A stretch of 64,000 nt of DNA from Phoronis australis (Eukaryota; Phoronida; Phoronidae): NCBI GenBank assembly GCA_002633005.1, contig NMRA01000092.1, positions 715,116 through 779,115 of the forward strand. Reading direction: 5' to 3'. Numbering within the stretch: position 1 is the first letter of the stretch; each line of letters starts with the position of its first letter. Positions 26,501 through 41,500 of this stretch are shown here, one piece after another. The position numbers were made by a program, and so were the translations under genes. A model generated the notes under the pieces. That model was given only the letters and a program-made list of their open reading frames with translations, made no database searches and had not been told where the DNA came from.

Positions 26501-29500
26501 AGATCATGAACCTGCTTGATAAGCTCCTCCCCTTTGCCATGGCTGGCTCAGAGAGCTGCTTTGCTGTGGTCAGATCTGCCTTTATTGACACATCTGTATT
26601 GAATCTGCGCAATTGTCACCTGCGACTCCTCAAAATGTGCAGCCAGGTGCCTTCCCAGGCCTCCACCAGGGTGCTCTACCTGTCCCTTGCTACTGCAGCA
26701 TTCATCAGGAATCATCTGTTTCACTATGAACAAGTACTGGCTTTGGATGATGGGTAATACATTTGCATGTTTAACTTTGTGCAGTTTTGAAGAAACTCAC
26801 GTACCAGTGTTTACCCAATTAACATTGTTATACATTGTACCAGACTGTGCATTGTGTATCAGCCATTGTTTTCAGTTATGTTTTTTTCTACAGTTATGCT
26901 CTATATTCGTCTTCCTATTTCTTTTTGTCGTTTTGTTACAGCTAGATGTTGCAATCACATGAATTTTGATAACTTTTACTGTGACTGACTGATTTTCAAA
27001 TTCATTGGAAAAGCACTGTGTTATTCTGCACTGTCGGAAACGTTACCGTAAGGTCAATAGTCACTTACAAGGGTTCGAGAATTTGCGAACCATTTCATGC
27101 CTGTTATGTAGTTTAGAAATCTGGTTTCAAAAATGCAGGACCCCTGTAAGTAACTTCTACCGTAAGTAAATGTTATCTTATTCACCGCAGCAGCGATACT
27201 TCACTTCATCGTAATTTCTATTGCAGAAAGAAGCTCTTCAGTCTGTTGTACCGCCAGTTCTGTGAGTTGTCTGAGACCCTGTCTCAGCAAATTATCGACT
27301 TCCACAAGCTTACTTTATCTGCCAGTGTTCTCCGGGACGCTGAGAGTCACAATTGGACAGAGATGAAGGAGTTTCATGAGGTGAGCACTGAATACAATTA
27401 ACAGCAATGCTGTTTTGGTGCGAATTCTCTTTATGGCCCAGTCATGCGAGTCCTTTTGCGGATTTTTTCGGAATCTTGAAATTTTATGCACAAATGCAAA
27501 GTTGTGGAATTATTACATGTGCTTACATAATTTTTTGCAAAATATTTTATCCAGAATGATTGGCAGGAATGTGTCTTTTAAGCGAAATTAACCTTTGACA
27601 TTACTGGATCAGTTTTCAAAAACAAAATACGATAGGGTTTGGTTATACATGAAACAAGCAAGAAATCTCAACTTCACATTTGTCCAGTGCACATTCAATA
27701 GAGCACGTAAGCCAGCTGCATCACTAATAAGTCTTTGGATGAGTAAATTAATGTCCATTTACAAACAACCTTCCAGTGTTCTGAGCTAAATGGAATCAGA
27801 TGTCTAATGTATATATTAGAAACCAGATGTTGTATATGTGTATGCATGTGATGTTTGTGTTGTGTTCATGTTAAGCACTATGTAATATGTTTTCTCAACT
27901 ACTGTTTTGCCAGGGTGAGAGATGCTCATTTCCTGTGCAGATGTGGAACTACCACATGAGGGCGCTTCACTTTGACCTTTGGTCCACATGTGCCCCAAAG
28001 ATGGCGCAGAATGTCTTCTTGACTGTCCTTCAGCACTCCCTCCTGCTTCAAGTGCAACACTACGCTCAAGTGAAACCTTCCTTCCGACGCACTACTCAGT
28101 TTAGGTATGATCTTGATGGGGTTGTCGGATAAACTTTTGTGGACAATTACTGTACATTTTAGCGCCCCAAATTTCCATATTCCCGCTGCCATTATTTTCT
28201 GAAAATATCGTTGATAAAAATTTTTTTAGCTAAATCTGCATTCAAATGTTGGTATTCTGAACAAGTTCCACTTAATTGTTATCATGGCATTACTGACAGA
28301 TTTTTGCGTGTCACTAATTGATAAGATGCTAATTCTTAGCAGCTCTTCAAATGTCGCAGTTAACACGACACCGCTTATCTTCCAGTATTGACATCACCAC
28401 CATTCTACTGTGCACTAGTGAGCTGCTAGTCCCCGCCTCCAACTCCGTATCCAAGATGATTGACAGCTGTCCTGACCAGAAACTCCACTATGACATCCAC
28501 AATTCATGCTGCTCTCTGTTGGCAGCTTTAGCCATTGTTGGGTCTCCGCTGGACACATTATACAGGTATGCTTGTGCTGCTCAAATTCAGTGATCTAGAA
28601 CATTGTAAATTTTCCCACTTCCATAGTTCCTCTGTCACATAGTTTTGTTTGTAGTTAATGATATAAAGACGAAATATACAAGAACTGGTTTCTAATTTCA
28701 GACATAAATAGTGATATTTTCCATTTTTCAAATGGTTCTAGCCTTCCTGTGATTGGCTTCACTTTCTCACTACTTTGTCTAATGGTGGCCATGTTATAGA
28801 ACTTAAAAATGGTGCTACTTATTCTTTATGACAAAAATGAGAAAACAAAAGTTCAGTTGTCCGCCATATTGTGTCCTTAATTGATGAAATTTTACCGTAT
28901 CTCTGGAGGCTAAAGATTTTTTTAGTGCAGTTGAAGTGTAGTTCACTAATTGCTTGTCCATATTTAATGTGTCTGTCTGGAAATAACATTTTTCACTGTG
29001 ATCTTGATGTAATATGTATAATTAATTATCCAAGACAAGTCAAGAGTTGCAGTACTTGAGTCTGTCATTGACTCATTCTTAATTTTGTCATCAGAGTATG
29101 GCAGTGCTTAGGACATGGTCAAACCCATGCCCTTTCAACCTAAAACCTTTGACAGATATTTCTTGCATGTATAAATATGTGATTCAAAGTTAAGATAATT
29201 GTCAACCTTCAGTTGTCAAAAATGCAATATTCAAAGATAGTGAGTTATATGGGACAATTTCAAATGATTTCAGTTGTGGAAAGAGCTCTTGATTTTCAAT
29301 GGTTTTAGCAGTTTTGAACATTCAGATCTCTTTTTAATGAGTGGGTCAATTCATATTAAATTTTCCATACTTACTTTATGGTCTATGGATGAGGGAAGTG
29401 TTTCTCAGACTTGATTTTCCTCCAATTAATATCAACAACAGCAACAGCTGAGCTATTGGCTGTCAACATTGAAGACTTTGTTTTAAACAGTCAGGTATTT

Positions 29501-32500
29501 GATGGCTGATATCTCTGTTGATCAGGGTCAATAAAAGTCTGAGAAAGAATACACAAAGTCGGCTGTAAGTTTTTTTAGAAATTTATGTTCAAAGCAAAAA
29601 ATGACAATTTTCCCTAAAAATGACAGTTCTGTGATAATCATTATGAATGATTGTGTGACGTTTTAGGCATCTTATGGAATGAAAGTAATGAAAGGTAATT
29701 TATAAATCATCTTTTAAGTCAGCTTTGCTTTTTACTCCCTCTGTTGTTGATCCCCAGAGTTTACAAGAAAGGTTTCTACAAGAAAAGAATGAAGAGACCA
29801 GAACCTGATGAAGAGACACTAACAAAGGGTCATCACTCTCAATGGTTGTCATGGATACGACCTGCCGTCTTCAAGCCGAACCACAGACTGTGAGTAGCTG
29901 TTTCACTAAGTCACAGAACGTTTAAGTTGCAAGGCAGTTTGGGCATTATTTCTGTTAGAAATGTGTAGCTCCTTTGAGTCAGAGTATGTGACTATGCAGG
30001 ATCACTTTAAATGTCTTCATATGTAAATTACAGGTATGATGACATGCAGACCACTACTGCCCTCTATCTGCAGCTGAAGTTACTAGCTGCTCAACCTGAA
30101 CCTAATTGGCCTTTGCTAATGCAGGTACTGTATAAGTGTCACTGTACCACATCTGTCTTGATACGCCCTTGCAATAACAGTGTCACGTATCTGAAAAATA
30201 ATCTGGAAGGTTATTATATGGTCACGTTGGTGAAAAGATGTGTATTAAGACTTAAATATGTGGTATCAATATGTGGATGAATGTTATTAACCTTGGTTGC
30301 TGCGCCAAGTAAATATTTTTACACGGCCTTTTGCCTCCATGAAAATATTTTTTCGACGCAGCAACCTCAGCTAATAACATTCAGCCGTATGAAGACACAT
30401 GTACTTTAACATATATTTACTTAATGCTAGTTTTTTAGTCTCAACATTGGTGTAATTATATAAAATGAGGACACATTTTGTCAAAGGTCGTAAGTCTGGT
30501 TTATGGTAGCGAAACATTACATTATGTGACCGAACTTAGTTCATATTTAAGCATAATGCCTACTTTCATAAACCATGTTAATGAATTGTTTGCCTATAAA
30601 AATTCAAGATGCGACCATTTCAGCAAAGACCAGGTATATGACCTGTGACAAAATGAGACCCAGTAGAACTTTTGAGATTTTGTGCTGTGTTAACCAAGCC
30701 TGGGCAAAAATCTCCACCTTAAGGTCAGCTTTTCAGATTGCCTTTATTGGTGTTAAGTTTTGCATGCCATTCAGTATAACCGCACAAATACTTTTGAGTG
30801 AATCATTGTTCAGTGTATAGTCACTGCATCCATAACTTACTTCTAGCCAAACCATGGGATACCTTTCTGCTATGTCTCACATTCATTCACTGTCAATACT
30901 CAATCATGTGGACTGTGTACACATGAAATGATGACACGTCATCTTCCCTTTGCAGGCACTTCTGATGAAGGACTACACATTACCCATCATGATCCTTTCT
31001 CAACACCCAGAGCTGATCAGGCCACCTGAAGTGACAGCACCGCCATCTTGCGGCAAATTTGGTTGCCTTGGAGACGGTTGCCTCACCTCTAGCTGCTGCC
31101 AGTTGACCAGTCTGTTCCAGCCTTTCTTCCATGTGTTACTCAGGTGTACCCACTGTCCTGATGCTCTGTCCAAGGTGTTAGTGCCAGCAATAGACAGGTA
31201 AGGATGACAGATGAGGGCCCGAGATTCAAACTCAGATTGTAATAGATCACTTGTGGATTTCCAAAGTTAACAGAAAAGTGGGACAATTTGCCATCTTGTT
31301 GAGTAATCTCACACAAAGTCTGCAACCCAACACTTGGAAAATCAGCATGAGGTTTTGCAAACATCGCGTGAATTACCACTGTGTGGTTACAGGTTACCAC
31401 CTTAACGCCAGTGCAGTGGGACAAAATTCTATCTTGCAAAACATCTGTTGCAAACACTTGAGGTAGAGAGCATCGAAAGCATGTCCTCCAGTTCTTCCAC
31501 TCTCAAGTTCTTGAATTTTTGAAGACATTATGTAATTTCTTTCATCCATGGATATTTCGCATTATTGGCATTGTTTTTAAACAAATCGTTTGACTACTCC
31601 ACGACTCAGTAATCGCATGACCACTTGGCACATGATGGCCGCTAGTAATTGCTTTTAATGTACATGCACGCCATGTGTCAAAAGTATGTGGGACTGAACA
31701 TTTGTCTAACAAATACATCATCTCTATCCAATGACTCAGATTATTTCAGTGGGTCACTGCAACAGTAGAAATAGGTTACTAGGTTACAACGGAGAGTATT
31801 ATGTGATTGATAAGAATTGTGCTCCTGCAACGGTTGACAGTCTGCTAGCATGCTTATGATGTAAAAGAGCAATAAACCCTCTTGAGCTGTCAAAAAACAA
31901 CTTTTAATTTAGACCACAGGCTGTTATAAAGCCAGCCTCATCTTGTTTTATTGCTCCGGTTAGAAATAGTTTCTAAAGTAGAGAAGAACTAACAGGTTGT
32001 TATAGCTTCACACCAGCCTCTGGATGTTTGTTGGTCTAAATAGGTCACTTTCAGTTGTCAAGGCAACGGGAAATTCCAGGTGATTTGTTGTAACCAGTTT
32101 CAATTCAAACAAAGGAGAAAAACGTGGTGGCATTGCTATGGAAGAGCGAATATGGCCGTGATGAAAATTGATGTTGTTAACACCAGGGTTTGTTTCATGA
32201 AAAGTGACTTAAGACAGAAACTGGATGCTACGCTCCTCGTAAGTGAAGACCAAATGTCTGTCTTAAGTCAGAAGTCACTTTCATGAAACGGTCCCCAGAA
32301 AATGGTTGATAGTGGTTTAAAGTATGATTAAAAATGCTTTATAGCACATAGCACCAAATATCTTTATCTTAGTTGCTATTGATAGTGCTGTGAATTACTG
32401 CGGTCACTTACAAGGGCACTGGACTGTGAGAACCTAAATGCAGTCCTGACCCCTGTTAGTGATTATTACCGTTATTTGTTTCAGGTCAGGTGGGTGGGGC

Positions 32501-35500
32501 GTATTTGACCTGAATGGACGTGTAGGCCAGTCACAGCAGGTAGTGATTGAGAACAGACACTTGCTGTTCAGTCCAATTAGTTGCCTATGATATTGCATAA
32601 ACACTAAGCATGTTTGTCACTGTGGTCAATTTTGAGCAAATATTCTAGGTTGTATATTACATAAAAATCATGTGACCATGCTATCACACCTTATGCCGCT
32701 GGTCTCACACAACATTTTCAACACAGTGACTGCAATCAATTTTTACAAAATTTTTTTTTATTTTCTCTGTTTAGACGAGCGAGGACAAGGGTATGGTATT
32801 CCTTTGCCATACTTTAGAGTCGGTTTGTAGAGGATTTTGCTANATAAGAAAATCTCACTTGAGCAAATGTGCAAGGCCTCTGAGAATTTCCGCATAACTG
32901 CTAGTTACTGAGATAATTTCTATACATTATTTCTAGACTCTGATGTGTTTATTATTTCTTGGCTAAACCTTTATTTAGCAGTTGTGAATTGGGAACATAA
33001 GACCAAATGTCTGTCTTAAGTCAGAAGTCACTTTCATGAAACGGTCCCCAGAAAATGGTTGATAGTGATTTAAAGTATGATTAAAAATGCTTTATAGCAC
33101 ATAGCACCAAATATCTTTATCTTAGTTGCTATTGATAGTGCTGTGAATTACTGCGGTCACTTACAAGGGCACTGGACTGTGAGAGCCTAAATGCAGTCCT
33201 GACCCCTGTTAGTGATTATTACCGTTATTTGTTTCAGGTCAGGTGGGTGGGGCGTATTTGACCTGAATGGACGTGTAGGCCAGTCACAGCAGGTAGTGAT
33301 TGAGAACAGACACTTGCTGTTCAGTCCAATTAGTTGCCTATGATATTTCATCAACACTAAGCATGTTTGTCACTGTGGTCAATTTTGAGCAAATATTCTA
33401 GGTTGTATATTACATAAAAATCATGTGACCATGCTATCACACCTTATGCCGCTGGTCTCACACAACATTTTCAACACAGTGACTGCAATCAATTTTTACA
33501 AAATTTTTTTTTATTTTCTCTGTTTAGACGAGCGAGGACAAGGGTATGGTATTCCTTTGCCGTACTTTAGAGTCGGTTTGTAGAGGATTTTGCTAAAGTA
33601 AAACATACCTTTGAGCTGGGTTTTGATAAACAAAACATGTTAGAAAAGAGTATGTAGAATAGTCTGTACACATTTCTGAAGAATTGAGAGAGAGAGAGAG
33701 AGAGTGATTCACAAAATGTAGCTTTACATTGTTATTAAATCTTACCTTGTTGACCATTGATTTGTAAACTTGTCCAATTCTAATTTTTTTGAATAAATGC
33801 ATGTCTCGGAACAGTAATACAGATTTATTTCTTTTCGTGATATAGTTAAAATAATTAAATCAAACTTTTGAGTCCTCTTTCATTGTTTTGTGACTTGCAC
33901 TATTCCAGATTCCTTGTTGGCTAAATGCTATGTATGATAGCTTGACTCCATTTATCAACCGAGTGGTAGAACCAGCTGTTCACATGATTCTGCGTAGTCA
34001 AACGACCTCGTGCGAGGTTGACCCTCTTGTCGACTGGATGACCGAACTGCCGTGTGGATGTGACTTGGAAAGCAAGAATGAACCACGCTCGACGAGATCA
34101 CCAGGTAGTTTACATCACTTACAAGTGCCTTTAAGCTTGACACTTTACAAATAATAAACTGCGGAAATATTGTATAGCTAGGGTAGTGGGGTTAGTTTAA
34201 CAGTTGAGGAGAGTGATTACTGTAATCTTATACTTGTTTAGCACGCAATGTGGCCTTTTAGTGAAATTCTATTATGTCAATTTTTTTCACAAAAATAAGA
34301 ATTAAGAAAGCTTTAGTCTATAAGTAGCATAGTTTGTAATGTGTAGATATCATAAAGATGAAGTTTCATTATTTGTAGCTAAGTACTCGTCCTTTGAAAA
34401 ATGAAAAAACAAGACTGTTTTGGAAATTTTTTTGTGCAAGAGAAGAGGATAGTTATTGTTAATAAAAATTGATAATAAATTTGATCATCATTTAAAGTTA
34501 TGCAGTACATGTGCATGCAATGTCAGTAAAAATTGTTGTGCAGAAGGGGGACAACAAGCTGTATGCCCAAGGTCAGAGGTCAGCAACATAAAAATCTACA
34601 AGCAGACTTTACGTCGAACATCAGCTTGAGTCTTTTAGTTGGTCATCTTCGCCATGTTGCTATCAACTCTTCTGACATTTGCTGTTCATGACTTACAAAA
34701 TAAGTACTAAGTAAATAACGTCGTTAGCTGGATATCTTGTAGATTCCAAGCAGATTCTGAGTGCGGCAATTGAGCGCGTCATTGGTGGGGTAGCAGACGA
34801 GATTCACTGCGTGGTGGCGCCACTGTGCATGTTCTATCGAGTTGCTCAGCAAGTCCTCAAGGAGAAAAACATTCGCACTGGTCATAACTGTGTTGGGCTT
34901 CAGGTAAAGGGTGACCCTAAGATACGAACCCCAAAATTGATTCTTGTGATTAAAAGTCCGATCTTTCATAACCAAAAAATTTAAGACAGATTTGACAAAA
35001 TGGATTGATGTTAGATTAATAATAATTGAAACTTTTTGTGGTTCAGTTTTTTGTGTCTGCTTTAAGGCCTGTTTCCATTAGTATGAAATTTGTGATGCAT
35101 AATGCATTTAAATCTGTTTAGCAATACAATAAAATAGATGTTACCATTTGTCTGTAAAGCGTATATGCGTAATCCATACTATGTTTATTTGAAATGGATT
35201 GTGAAACCCATAATAGAGGGTATTACGTTTTCTTAACGTCAACGATGGGGGTTTTCCAATTGTAACTGCCAAGAAAGACGTTGCAATGGCTATTAAAAAG
35301 GTCAGATGGCAAAATAGCGGTTGCCTACTTTCTGTCCTTGGTAAAGGACATGCTTGTACTTTTCCAAAAGTAAACATCATCTTCATGTAGTAATTTTTGT
35401 TTCCTCATTGTCATCCACATACAACAAATTCTGCGCCCTGAAACTTTTTCAATTCGTTAATGCTCAATGTTTACTGGGTTCTCAGCAAGGTTGTGAACCC

Positions 35501-38500
35501 ATGAATTTATACGTGTTGAGTTGCATTTTAAAAAGAGCACCATGTGAATTTTCTTGAAAAAGGTATCATTTCATAAGGTTGTTATGGAAACATTAAAACC
35601 CTTTGGTTATCTCAGTGGATATATGCATCACACATGCATCACACATGCATCACACATGCATTACACATGCATTACACATGCATCACTCATGCATCACACA
35701 TGCATTACACATGCATCACACATGCATTACACATGCGTCACACATGCATTACACATGCATCACACATGCATTACACATGCATTACACATGCATCATGCAC
35801 TGGAGACAAGAGTTTCTGGTTGTTTAAGTTTTGATGTTTGTTTAACAGGTTAGTAGTTTGAATGGCACATTCGTATGAGAAGAACCAATGCCAAAATTTG
35901 AAACTTTACTTGGATAGACCAAGTATGTGCTTCTAGCTACTCGCTGCTGTTATGAAGAAAGCTGCTCATCCACTCATGAATGAAAGAAGGGTCACCCATG
36001 TTTTAAGAGGGGATCCAATTCTTACTTAATATCTTGTGTTTATAATTACTTCAGTCAAATGTTTAAGTTGAAGTGGTGTCACCTTTTGACACTTGTCACC
36101 TTGTAGATTCTTGCCGACTGTCTCCGCCTTCGACTGACCAATGAGAGCTATGTCTGTGACTTGATTGGCTCGCAACCTTGTCAATCAGTATTTGAGGACA
36201 TCAAACAGCTTGGGGAGTGTACCTATCACATACTAACTGCCAACTCACAAGGTAAAGTCACTGTAACTGTTGTGTAATGCTGACAGTTAGTTGCGTGTGC
36301 TTGAAGGAAATGTGATGTTTACAATATAGAGGCCTATTCCAAGAAACTCACGTATGTTCATTTGTTCTTTATATCAAAAATTGACATTATTTTGCTTGAC
36401 AGTAAAGCTGCTTAACTACGATTGTCTTAGGTTTCTGTCTTGCCTTTAAGTCGACTCTCACCTGGTCTTCAGTCGACCTTAAGTAAGGCTTCTTCTTTAA
36501 ACCCCTCACAAACTATTGTTCATTTTGTCCTCTGCAGCCAAATTGGTTCAATTGTACCTCCTAACACAGAGACTTCCACTTCTAGTATGTCGCTGTAATT
36601 TTCCACAGACAAGTCCTGGATGTATATTTCGAAAAAGGCATTTCATCAAAACCAAATGTCAAGTCCTAGTATTCACCAGCAAAGTTTACGAGATCAACCA
36701 TGGAAATTTTTAAGCTTGAGGGTATTTTCTGAAAATTTCGTTTGTATGCACATGCTAAGTATATATTTGGTTGGCTTGTCTGTGAAAAACTCTGGTAAAA
36801 CAGACTTAAGACAAATCTGAGAACTTAGGACAAACTTAAGATCTCTTTCTTGAAATGAACAGTGATAGGTTTTATCTGAAAACTGACCTAAGCTTAATGT
36901 CAATTTTTGCAAAGTTGGTTTTCTTGTAATGGGCCCCAGAGCTTTCAATCTACGTGTGTGTTTTGGCTTTGGCCTCCAGCTCAGTTGGAAGCGTCTCTGT
37001 TACTGCTTTGTGATTACATAATGTTTCAGTTTTATTTTTCGTGTCATTCCACGTGATGATTCATTGTAAAAGAACACCTATTTTTGTTGCTGTATAGACA
37101 TAAACTTTTGAATTATACTGATTGCCATGAAGCTGGTGTTAACATCTCTTTACATACAGTCGGGAGCTTTAGAAAACTGACAAAACTACTTGGGACGGAA
37201 TAAGTGGGATAGTGCAAATGACAGCATTTTGTGCCAGAACCAATACGGTTGTTCACATGTTAGTTCCATGAATAAACACTAGATGAAGTCGAATGGGAAT
37301 CAAATGAAACTTAAGGTACTATGTTTCTCACGCTGTTCTCAAACACTATTAGAAATTATTTTTAAAACGAATCACGTTTGCAAGAGGGGCTATCAAAAAC
37401 AGAATTCTCACAATTTTCATGAAAAAAATCAAAAGTTTCATACAATGAAATGAAAATGTTATAATTTTAGAAACGTAACAACGTTTTTGAGATTTTATCT
37501 TGAACAATTTGGAAATTTATTCATGTAATTGCTATGACTGTACCTTTTACTGAAAAGACAAAGTATAACGTCAAAAATCACAAATTGTACATGCTCTCTC
37601 CTATCAGAAAACACGTGCGTTTATTGACTGTGCAGACTTGTTGTTAAGGTCCTACATAACTTTAATTCCAGTTGTTTCTCATAGGTGTCAGCAGCGTAAG
37701 CTGAATTTCTGAAACACCAGCATTTGCAAACCTGTATTTAGTCCCTGGCCTCTCTGTGGCTGCGATGGGTGTGGTCAATGGTGCAGGGCCTGAAATCAAG
37801 TCTCAAAACTTAAGGATTCCAAATTATATTTGAGTTTACAGAAGTTGAAATTGGAATTCAAAGATTTTGGTCCACGCCCGTACAGAACTATGCTTGCATA
37901 ACATTGTTTTATTGCTCATTTCCCAGGAAGAAAAAAGAAAAAAGGTATTATTACGTAATCAGTTTAGCTGGTAGAGATCTTCGCTTCTTACCCTCTGCTT
38001 TGGTTTCATCATTTATTTTCTTTGCTTTAGACTAATTCAAATTGCAAATAGATCTGTAATAATTGCCTTCTCCCAATCTTGATTTGCATAGTAAGTTTTA
38101 GTGGAGGTATGGTACAGCATAGTCTTAGTTACCAGCTTGGTTTGCTGTAAGTGTATTTCACTAAAATTCTTTTCATTGTTTCTTTATACAAAGTGACACC
38201 CAAAATTCTCTCGTGGTTGTGAAAGAGCAGACTCACATGGCAGGTCAAGAACCATTTTGCGACAAGGCGACGACATGTTGAAATAGGGTGTCTCGCTATT
38301 TAAATGGCATTTTGGTGCACTACAGTCAGTGCAATTCGGATGGTAGAAATTTGAGAAACTGGGGTTTCAAAGGTTTTATTTTAAATTCTGTGCAATCATT
38401 ATGCTGTCAAATTGCTACTAACAGTGTTGTGTGGCAGGATGTTCCAATGACTCGCACAAAAAGCTGATGGCAAAATGCCAAATAGAAGGTGCAATTACAA

Positions 38501-41500
38501 CTCACTTTTGTCTCGTCCATCAGAATTTGAAATTGGATCAACTGGACATCTCTTTCGTGATCTCAGAGTGCTTAAATCTCCATTTCTCCCTGGCTCTGCT
38601 GTAATTGTTAAATTCTTAACCGAAGTGCTTTGGGGCTCATCCTATCTTGAATTGTTGCCGAATGAGTGCGCCATTTTCGAATTTGTGATTTTAGGGTGGA
38701 CAAACCGCAGTAAATACTGAAACATTCCCGTGAGCTGCTGATGGCTTCAATGTTCTTGTTGATAATTGAAATAGAATCCTATCTTTGTTAGGAATGTTAT
38801 ACCAATTTTATGACAGTAAAAGACGCGACTCGTTTTTCGTTTTTTAACCAGCTAAACCGGGCGAAATGAAGCTTTAAGCGTTGTATGTCTGATGTTTGCT
38901 GTGCAATATGTAGGTACAGCTGCTTTAAGTTGGCAGTTCTAATAGTTCTGTGGAGTTCTAACCGCGTTGTTGTCATTAAACAACTAAGTAATTAATCACC
39001 AATTACAGTCAAGAATGTGAGGGGTGAAGTCCCAATCAATTTGCTTTCAACAATTTTTGTTGTAAAAAATACCTTGTGAACTCGAAATAAGGTTTCCTCA
39101 TTATTCACAACCTAAAATACAAATTACGAGCCTGGTTGCTCTGCCTCACAAAATATGCCTCAAACCAGTCCATCTCCAAATCCACCATTTAGGAGATAAT
39201 CTTGTTACAAAATGAACTGAGAATTAAGTGCCTTGGGTGTTTTCTCAAACTTTCTAAGGTTGGACCACTTGATGTCCATCTCTTCTGTCAATGTTCACTT
39301 TGATGGTTTAGACTCATAGACAAGTATCAGCACAAGACCATTTATTGGAGTAAATAATCGACTCATTTCAAGATGTTCTTGTTTAGGCCTTATTAACAAC
39401 TTGCGAGTATGAAGTTCCTCTTTGCTTGTTAATGTTTTGCTCTTAACTGAGATGGAATTTCTTGGTGTGGGAAGAAGAGATAAACTGCTGACGACTGAAC
39501 TTACTTGACAGGTTGTCATTTTATAGAATGAAAACAATATGGCTGCCAGTCAAATGGAAAGTCATTGTCTGAACACCAAAAAGAGTGCATGTGGTCAGTG
39601 TGCGGTTGTGTGAAACAGTTACCAGAAGGGACTTGACCATGTTCCCTAAATCTACTGCGTATTTGTGGACTTGTGAAAATAATGACTGCCTTTTATTATG
39701 TTGTTTTAGTTTCATTACTATGTCACATTTTGGTTTTGATGCAAATCGAGAGTGACTTCTCAATATTACTGAAAATAAGTAGGGATCTTTTCATGCAATG
39801 CCCCTAATTTAAGGTCTAGGCCCCTAATTTTTCACTGAACTAAGGGGTCGTTTTAGTTATATTACTATAAAGTGTCATTAGTCAAAGAGGAGCTCATAAT
39901 AAAGATAAAATGACAGAAAATATTACATCTGTGAGTAAATAATGACACAAATATGCAAAAGGTTTAGGAAACCTGTTTGAGTGCCCATTTGGGACCATTT
40001 TAGTGCTACTGGGTACTGGTTCCTGTAGCAGTGCATGAAATGTGTGCATGGAGTGCCTGACCACTAGGAGTCGCTTGTTAGTGTGTACCACCTTTAAACC
40101 AACCCCAAGGACTTTGGAGAGGGAGACATGTTTTTAGTGGTTTCTACTTCCTAGCTATGCTAATGTATAGCAGGAACTAAACGACGATGCTATTTGAACA
40201 TCATCTACGCTATACAAAGTGGAGTTGTATTCATTGACAACTTGTAAATGTGAAAACAAAATTCTGCAAATAGGTGACCTTTGCACTAATGACATACCTT
40301 GGGGGCTCACATAGCCCACATCATGCAGTGTTATTCCCGAACACCAGGTCACGATACTTTCTGGACACGGTTGAGCGATTTACGGCAGATAATTTTCAGC
40401 ACAAAACTATCTTAAAATCATTTGGCATTTTTCAATGTACTTCATATTCACATCATCGCTTTGTGTTGTGTTTCTAACTAATTTGACCAAACAATCACTA
40501 AGTTCCACTTTAAGGGTTGTCATACACTTACCTTATGTTCAATATATAAAGATGTTAAGTTCTAAAAAGATGTAAAAAGGTGATTGGTTAACTTAAAAGT
40601 ATTGCTTTATCCTTTGCTCTAGTGGTTAAAAATTGCGTTACACTTTCCAATGTTTTAAAACTGTTTCTAGACTATTGTTAAAAGTTGTTATTGCCAAATA
40701 TGGGTTTATTTGAACACTCCTTATTATATATTTTTTAAATTCAATGATGAATTTATATGATGCAATTAATTAATTAAACCTTATTTCTTTCATTTGATTT
40801 ATGCCTTTTGTTTATCCACCAATTTCAGTTTTCAGTTCATGCACTCAGCAGTAGATAGGTCATCATTGCACGTGTATGGCACGATTTAATTGGCAGTCAA
40901 TGAACACCTTTTAAAGTGGCTTTTTGATTAATTGTTGACCTGTGCTTGACCAGTTACCTCTGTCTTCGTATGCCGTTATGTGAACAACAATGCAATGTCT
41001 CAATATTTTTTATAGTGAACCAATCTTTGCCTCAGCCAGTACTGTTAAAATGCTCCCCTAAAACCTTAGGTATTGCAGTGAAATCTCATTGATTTAGGAC
41101 ACAATGCGGGCATTGGTGCACAAGTGAAATTTTGTTTCACCATTTTTTTCCTAACTGATAAGCGGAATCAAAGTTATGTTTTATTGTTTTCAAGAGTTAC
41201 TATCAGGTTACGGTATGTTTTGAAAAATTGTGAGCTTCAAAACAATATTAGAAGCCTTTGGAAATATCAGAATGGCTGTTATGGCTGCAATGTTTTTGTC
41301 AGAAATTTTACCAGAGTCAGGAAATTGATTTTTTTAAAATCTGTCAGCTCATGGAATTGTCAGTTACATACCTTGGTGAATGATTCCAGGGGATCATTAT
41401 CATTTTTATGCGCCCACATATTTATATGTGGACGCATTATGCCGTCATCTCCGTCCGTCCGTCCGTCCGTCCGTCCGGGCGGCGTCCGGCGTCTGGCGTC

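Larger units (their letters stand above)
32246..33595. repeat. 597-bp near-identical direct duplication around an N (assembly join)
   Basis: Block 32246-32842 repeats at 32999-33595. The first copy terminates at the N (32843). Bases 32844-32998 between them carry a longer version of the MITE that precedes the block, so the two copies also differ by the length of that element, as two alleles would. Confidence 0.85.

Noticed and set aside
32246-33595. Genuine exon 13 duplication (mutually exclusive exons)
   Set aside because: The copies and their long flanks are almost identical and abut an N, so an assembly overlap is the simpler explanation.
35554-35853. Open frames of 66-99 codons rich in His, Met, Thr and Cys
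   Set aside because: They are the translation of the 10-bp tandem repeat in three frames, inside a KIAA0825 intron.
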